From contig JANFAH010000099.1 in assembly GCA_024663395.1 (NCBI GenBank), forward strand, positions 78,517-142,516: a stretch of DNA of 64,000 nucleotides, written 5' to 3'. The notes beneath the pieces are model-generated. The model was not told the DNA's origin. It did not search any database and was given only the letters and a program-made list of their open reading frames with translations. This document shows positions 58,727 to 64,000 of the stretch, one piece after another. The DNA comes from Pisolithus tinctorius. Taxonomy: Eukaryota > Basidiomycota > Agaricomycetes > Boletales > Pisolithaceae. Position numbers and translations under genes: made by a program. Within the stretch, counting starts at the first letter, position 1. Each line of letters begins with the position of its first letter.

Positions 58727-59972
58727 ATGTCTGGCTCATCTGCAGGATCAACCTGCTCATTGTGCTTGCATGGCCTTACAATAAATCCTCTAGACCCACA
58801 GAACCCCCTGCCTCCCCCCAGGACCCACAAGAAAGTTGCAGTATGGACAACAGAGGAGGAAGGCATGCTACTGGATTCCTTGGCCTCTCATCTTTCACAG
58901 GCTGGTGATGGGAACTTTAAGAAGGTTACATGGAATGCTGCAGCAGCCCACATGGCCAATAATTATCCACCAGGTCCAGATAATGGTGATAAGACAGCTG
59001 AATCATGTGAGTGGAAGTTCAAGGTGGTAAGTTGTATCATTCTTTTTTTTTTTGCCTTGCTAACAATTATCCAGCTAAAAAAATCCTACTACACCATCGC
59101 TGATCTTAAATTGGTGGCCTCTGGCTTTGCTTATGATGAGCATGGTGCAATGATCTCACTGGACAATGCTGATCTTTGGGATTGATATGTAAAGGTAATG
59201 TAGTTTTTTTTTGTTGGATCATCCACAAACATCTGGTCAGGTGCACAAAGATGCAAAGCCATTTCACAATTCTGGGTTCCCCCACTTCACAAGCATAGAG
59301 CTCCTTCTCCCCTCACATGGCTGAGGTTGGTTTATCTACTGGCCACATGCCACTACTGCACCTTCTACAACCATGACCTTTGCCTTTGATACTCCTGCCT
59401 CTACCACACCCCCCACTGCTTTGACTATTTCTACCTCCCCTCCCTCCCTCTCCCTCCTCGACATGATACATGCTCTCAACACACACCATCATGAGGACAC
59501 ACAGTCTATGGATCCAAATTTCATCCCCCCTTCCACACCATCAAGCTTTTTGTTGCATGCATCAGCCAGGTCATCATTGTCATCAGCTGTCACCAGCATC
59601 AGTCACAGAAAAAGGAAAGCCAAGTCCATTGTGATGTCTGAAAGTGGATTGAAGCACTCTCAGCCCCCATCAGCCAAAGTGCATGCTGAAGAAGATTGCA
59701 ATTCATCCATTGCTGCCATCACCTCCAAGCTTGATAACTTCATGCATGTGATCACTGCCCCATTGCCCCTGACACCCCTGCCACCCATTACCAATCCCCT
59801 TGTCAATGCTACCATGGACTACATCAACAACATGCTGCAGCTCTCAACAGACAATCAGATTGACATCAGTGACTACTTCCTCAGTGTGACCCTGGATGAA
59901 GTGAATATCTTCCTCAAGCACCAGGAGCTGGTGAAGTGGATTTGGGTGCAGCATCAGCTGATGAAGTACTAG
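58727..59972 (+). mobile_element. Myb/SANT-like gene of a PIF/Harbinger element, decayed
   Basis: PIF/Harbinger elements encode a Myb/SANT-like protein that partners the transposase and helps it reach DNA and the nucleus. Here exon 1 has VAVWTTEEEGMLLDSLASHL...GNFKKVTWNAAAAHM. An intron (about 59,027-59,072) leads to LKKSYYTIADLKLVASGFAY and DNADLWD, followed at 59,183-59,185 by TGA. The frame then continues (YVK, intron, KPFHNSGFPHFTSIELLLP), and a Ser/Thr/Pro-rich part with a C-terminal helical region (VTLDEVNIFLKHQELVKWIW) ends at 59,972. It converges with the transposase gene to its right. Confidence 0.7.
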
Positions 59973-60168
59973 GATGGGCAGAAATAGGTGTCTATTTTCT
60001 TTTTTTTACAATACACAAATGTACTTCCCCCCCCCCTTCATATGAATATGTACATAATAAAATGTACATGACTAGCTTCCTTTTGACAATGGAAGTTCTT
60101 TCTCTACATGAGTGTGAAACAATTGTAAGAACATACATTTGTACACCATGAAATCTGAGTGTTCAGGC

Positions 60169-61482
60169 TCAGAGAATGCCCCTAATTGTAAGCTGGTGCT
60201 GATAGTCAATCCACATCTCCTCTGCAATGTTGTCATGCCTATTATCAGCCCTTCTCCTCTCTGCAGCATCTGCTGGTCCATCACCAAGGCTTCCAATATC
60301 ATCATCCTCTCCTATGTCCATGGCAAGGTCAGGGTCAAAGAACTCTTCTGGATCATAGCACCATATGAAATTGTGGAGGGTACAGAGAGCAGCAGGTGCT
60401 TGAGTTTGGGTGTGGATGCTATATTCAAGGGGAATTTGAAGAATCCTCCACCTGTGTTTTATAATGCTCAAATATCCATTTGATGGCATTTCTAAGTCCA
60501 CCATGGTGAAGGTTGAATAACACCTCTTGGTTTTGAGGTCTATAAAATGGAAGTTACAGGTGCACTGGGCAGGATGCAATAGCAAATTACCTTAATCCAG
60601 CCTGGTGCCATTCTTTCAGATGGTAACAAACACCTTGATAGGGAACCAGAAGTGCATCACAGATCCCAAACCCTGCATCTGCAAGAAGGTACTTCCCAGG
60701 TGGCATGTGCAAGTCATTCCTGTGTGCATCATGCCACATGGTTGCATCTGCAGTTGACCCATCAAAGCCAGTGAGGGCATATGTGAAGAAGAAGTCAAAA
60801 TCACAGATGAAGAGACAATTTTGAGACAGGTAGCCCTTCTGGTTCTTCATGTAAGGCTGGTCCTCAGCAGCAGTGATTGCTCAAATATGAGTGCCATCAA
60901 CTGCACCAATACAATCCTGGAAAAATTGGAAGTGTGAGTCACTAGTAATCACAGTTGATATGGGAGTGTTGTTGGTGGGGAATTGCACTTGGGATGCATA
61001 GAATTGTCCCCCAGAAAAGAAAGCCAACATTGCTTTGAAATATCTAAAAAATTGTGAGAAAAATATCAGACAGTCCAATGGGCTCCCTACCTAGTGATGG
61101 TCCCTGGTGAGTGTTGGAACCTCTCAACAACATGCCAGGATGACAACCCAGTAACACAGGTGTAGAGGAATATCCCAAGCTGTTTCTCCACAGAAATTCC
61201 ATTGCAAGAAGGCACAAAACCATGGTGGGTGAGCACCTGCATCACATGATCAAAAACCCCATGGTTGACACCAAGGCAAGTCCATATCTTGTCTGGATGA
61301 CCATTCAGGAGCTCTAGTATCCACCCCTCACCAGTCAGGATTGAGGTATGGTAGGGGATTGGTTCTGAATCAGAATGAAAAAGGAAGTCATAGAGGCATA
61401 GCATCTGGATCATCACTGCTACTACAAGGGCAGCAAGATGGTGATGATGATGATGCTGGAGCTGCTGTGCTTCAAGATCCAT
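60169..61482 (-). mobile_element. PIF/Harbinger transposase (DDE_Tnp_4 type), decayed
   Basis: Order on the minus strand: a His-rich start, GVNHGVFDHVMQVLTHHGF, SVEKQLGIFLYTCVTGLS, then FQDCIGAVDGTHI with the first catalytic Asp, a TGA stop at 60,883-60,881, LTGFDGSTADATMWHDAHRN, KYLLADAGFGICDALLVPY with the second Asp, an intron ending TATAG near 60,541, NQEVLFNLHHGGLRNAIKWI, a frame change, RWRILQIPLEYSIHTQTQ, and the end at 60,169. At the place of the catalytic Glu (usual E-R-I-F context) the codon reads Lys (60,479-60,481). Terminal inverted repeats and a 3-bp target duplication were not found. Confidence 0.78.
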
Positions 61483-61543
61483 AGCAGAGTTGTTTGATCT
61501 GTTATCACAATGTTATCTATTGAACTACAGGTTGTGTTGTTGT

Positions 61544-61650
61544 CTTATATAATCATCACATGACTACATTACTGAAGCAGAAGCCAGAAACTTGGACTTC
61601 ACATTTGTGCAGGCATGCACAGCTTATATAAACATCATGTGACTACTTTG
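61544..61650. repeat. Direct repeat, period about 79 bp
   Basis: CTTATATAATCATCACATGA at 61,544 and CTTATATAAACATCATGTGA at 61,623, each followed by CTAC..T.CTGAAG and an AGTCAAAA/AGCCAGAAAC-type block. It lies just upstream of the Harbinger transposase start. Immediately right, 61,652-61,687 contains complementary AAAGTCAAAGT/ACTTTGACTTT pieces. Confidence 0.6.
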
Positions 61651-61689
61651 CTGAAGTCAAAGTCAAAAACTTCAACTTTGACTTTGGAG

Positions 61690-62700
61690 GGTGAGTGGCA
61701 CCTCAATCATGGTTTTGTCCAGGAGACTCTGGAGGTAGGGTGGAAATAATAAAACAAAATGTATGCTGCAGTAACTTGAAAGCCCAAATTTTCATGCTTT
61801 GAGTTGAAGCACTGAGGAATTTCACTGTTAGTGTAGCTCATCAGTGGACTCTCAAAGCCTATAAGTACACCCAGTGACTTTAGGGCAGGCTTATTGCTTA
61901 TCAATGATTGCATCATTGGTGATGTCATATGATGTTATAGAAGCATCTAGACTATCATGCATGAATTGGCCATAAGCAATCATCCAATAGAAAACAAGGC
62001 TCATACATACATAGCCTTTGATTGCCATCCCTGTGACTCCCACAGAATGTCAAATAAAGTTCATCAAACTTAATATTTAGTGTTTGATTGGCAAACTTCA
62101 GGGTGAGGCTGTGGCTGTCCAGGAATAGTTCCATTCCTCAAGGACATCACATGTTTCTTGGTCAGCAATGATGAAGCCTAGATCCATCCTAGGCCATGTG
62201 AATGTGGTCATAGAATTTAGGTTTCTTTCTGCCAAGGTTAGCTCTGCTTCATGCATAGCACATGTACATCTTTTGATTTGTTTGGTCTGGACTTGATCAT
62301 GTTCCATCAGAAGTTCCTGTGCTGATGGTGAAGGAAAAATATTTTTGTGAGAGGTTGGGGAGGACTGTAGAATTCTGAAGGGTGAGTTAATCCAGAGGGG
62401 CTACTATAGCCTGAGCAAAAATGATGGAGGTGATGTCTGGGGACTTCTAGGGCAGTCTTAAGCCAATTTCAAACCTCTTCTCATCTTGGGGTGACTTGTC
62501 TATTGTTTTTTTTTAAAAAAACTAAGTACATCAAGTACTAAGTGGGGCTGACTAAGCAACCAAAAAGCGAAAATCTAAGTACAACTAGCAGAAAAATACC
62601 AAAATGAAAATTAAGTAAAATGAACAAAACAAAACAATTCCCCTAGTAGGGAAATTATATTCCCTACAATGGCATAGGATTATATACTCTGGTGATGATG
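61690..62700. other. CG-poor spacer between Harbinger and reverse-transcriptase relics
   Basis: No recognised protein. Short minus-strand frames (61,928-61,707; 62,307-62,098) have no domain. A T-run followed by an A-run (62,501-62,521) is followed at about 62,545-62,670 by the tail of the reverse-transcriptase element (GACTAAGCA...TAGGGAA...TCCCTACA). Confidence 0.4.
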
Positions 62701-64000
62701 TCCAGCCACATTTTGTTCCAGGTCATAGCTAAGTCACCTAGATTATGTGTTCATTTTCTAGATATGACCCATTTAGCATTCTTGAGTAAAGTGTCACCTA
62801 GATCAAAAAGCCAGGCATCCTTCTCCATGAGGTTTCTGTCATCTACAAAGAAGGCATGTTGGTAGATCAACATGCTGTCAGGCATGGGAAAAACAAGATC
62901 AACCAATGGAGGCCATTCAAAGAGAATTGGGAGATGAGTCAGGAGTTCAAGGGGTAGCTCTCTGCATGCTAAATCCCCCTCAATCCAAAAATCATGTACA
63001 TTGGTAATTGGAGCTAACACTTGAGTTTTCAAAATGTGTACATCAAAAGTAGACCATATGTCATTAAATTGGGTTTTAAGTGCAACCACTGGGTTAGGAT
63101 CACCTTTGTCAGCAAAGCACTTTTCCCAGCAGGTTAAGCAATTCTTTTTGACCCAAGTTTTGACAACTTTATGCAGATAACCTTGTGAAATATAGAGGTC
63201 TGTGAGAAATTTCACAGCATCCAAGTAGTACTCTATTTTACTTGATAGTATCACTAGGTGGGACAATTCCCCAATGAATGTTCCTCTTTTAACATCTAGT
63301 GGGTGGCATGAGTCCCATGGTACTCTTTCCATGTGAGTATTGGGCTTTCAGTATGGTTTCCAATTAACCTGGTTTGTGTCATTGAGCCAGATTTGCATGT
63401 CCAAGAATGTGCAAAATTTGGATGCCATTGCCCAGTCTATTTTGCAACCACATAGGAACCATGTATGTGTTGCTACATTATAAGCATCTTCTGCAGTGTC
63501 AGTGCAGATGATCATAAAGATGTCATCTATAAATCATTGTAAAAATAGGACATCTTGGTTATGTCCACAATGCCAATCAGAGTCAAATGCATACAGGTTT
63601 GCAACATCCAGTGATGTGACAACACCCATAGCTATCCCTTTGGTCTGTTGATAGTGGTGATTTTGGAATTTGACAATGAGGTCTGTGGTTCTGAACTCTA
63701 GAGTAGATTCCCAGAGATCTTTTCCCAGCTTAGTTATTGGTGAATTCTCCAGGTAAGGGAGGGGCCAATAGTTAGCATTAGGGTCCATAAGTAGAGATAT
63801 ATTTTTGACTGCCCTAATATAGTTGATGTTCAGATAATAAGCAATAATATCTCCAGTGATGATCCACAGAGTTTTAGTTTTGGGAAATTCACCATGCTAA
63901 GTTCCTGAGCAAGTTGCTTAGTTCCTTGGCATATATATAGGGAAGCTTCCACAAAAGGTTTAAGTAATTTGGAATACTGGAACTGGTTGTAATTTCTTTT
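62545..64000 (-). mobile_element. Penelope-like reverse transcriptase relic (cut by window edge)
   Basis: The minus strand reads, from the right edge, a reverse transcriptase with motif A TGDIIAYYLNI (about 63,830-63,800), MDPNANYWPLPYLENSPITK, motif B YQQTKGIAMGVVTSLDVANLY (here cut to the core MGVVTSLDVANLY), motif C FIDDIF just after a TGA at 63,536-63,534, then KIDWAMASKFCTFLDMQIWL, another TGA at 63,350-63,348, and MERVPWDSCHPLDVKRGTFI followed by a family-like C-terminal region to 62,751. The MG..TS..VANLY and IPW.S.HP blocks fit Penelope-like elements of basidiomycetes (the endonuclease-deficient Coprina type is a candidate). A DIRS or other origin is not excluded. Some blocks need frame changes. 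The N-terminus lies beyond 64,000. Confidence 0.65.

Noticed and set aside
1..64000. CRISPR arrays, operons, bacterial promoters or ribosome binding sites
   Set aside because: The window is eukaryotic (spliced fungal genes); the tandem repeats at 20.9-21.1 and 57.5-58.0 kb lack regular repeat-spacer structure.

Overview
This window reads as nuclear DNA of a mushroom-forming basidiomycete (Agaricomycetes). The genes carry many introns of about 45-70 nt with GT-AG (occasionally GC-AG) borders. The recognisable proteins are fungal: a KRE6/SKN1 glucan-synthesis protein, a KA1-type kinase, ADE13 and HEM4. Several families here are ones I know mainly from Agaricomycetes, and the transposons (CACTA/Plavaka-like, PIF/Harbinger, Penelope-like) suit such a genome. 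All calls come from reading translations; no database search was run.

Layout. 1-1.9 kb: no gene; a fragment resembling the 3' tail of a retroelement lies near 0.4-0.55 kb. 1.9-17.6 kb is an ordinary housekeeping block: HEM4 (+), KRE6/SKN1 (+), a single-exon gene with an integrase-type H2C2 zinc-binding region (+), a KA1 kinase (-), ADE13 (-) and a conserved protein of unknown function (-). 17.6-21.5 kb has no convincing gene but contains short repeats and hairpins. 21.5-40.3 kb is a gene graveyard: a frameshifted MFS sugar-transporter copy (-), a decayed ankyrin/MYND gene (+), a decayed copy of a giant DUF6606-DUF3638-DUF3645 gene (about 9.6 kb, +), an inverted partial copy of the starts of those two genes, and a frameshifted Rtt106-like histone chaperone gene (+). 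40.5-45.9 kb has a tandem pair of small membrane-protein paralogues (-) and an apparently intact MFS transporter (-).

From about 46.45 kb to the right edge the base composition changes sharply: CG dinucleotides almost vanish and the DNA is wall-to-wall mobile elements. In order these are a solo LTR, an unassigned ORF cluster, a Plavaka-like transposase relic, a possible second LTR type, a CACTA N-terminal fragment split by a second solo LTR with a 5-bp target duplication, a minisatellite of about 45 bp units, a two-gene PIF/Harbinger relic, and a Penelope-like reverse transcriptase relic cut by the window edge. Most in-frame stops in these relics are TGA at places where CGA (Arg) is likely, and the Harbinger catalytic Glu is replaced in a way two CpG transitions would explain. 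This suggests an island once methylated at CpG and decayed by deamination.

The functional genes do not form one pathway. HEM4 serves haem synthesis, ADE13 purine synthesis, KRE6 cell-wall glucan, and the transporters uptake. The main interest is the contrast between two decay modes: small indels in the CG-normal pseudogenes at 21-40 kb, and CpG-to-TpG substitution in the transposon island.
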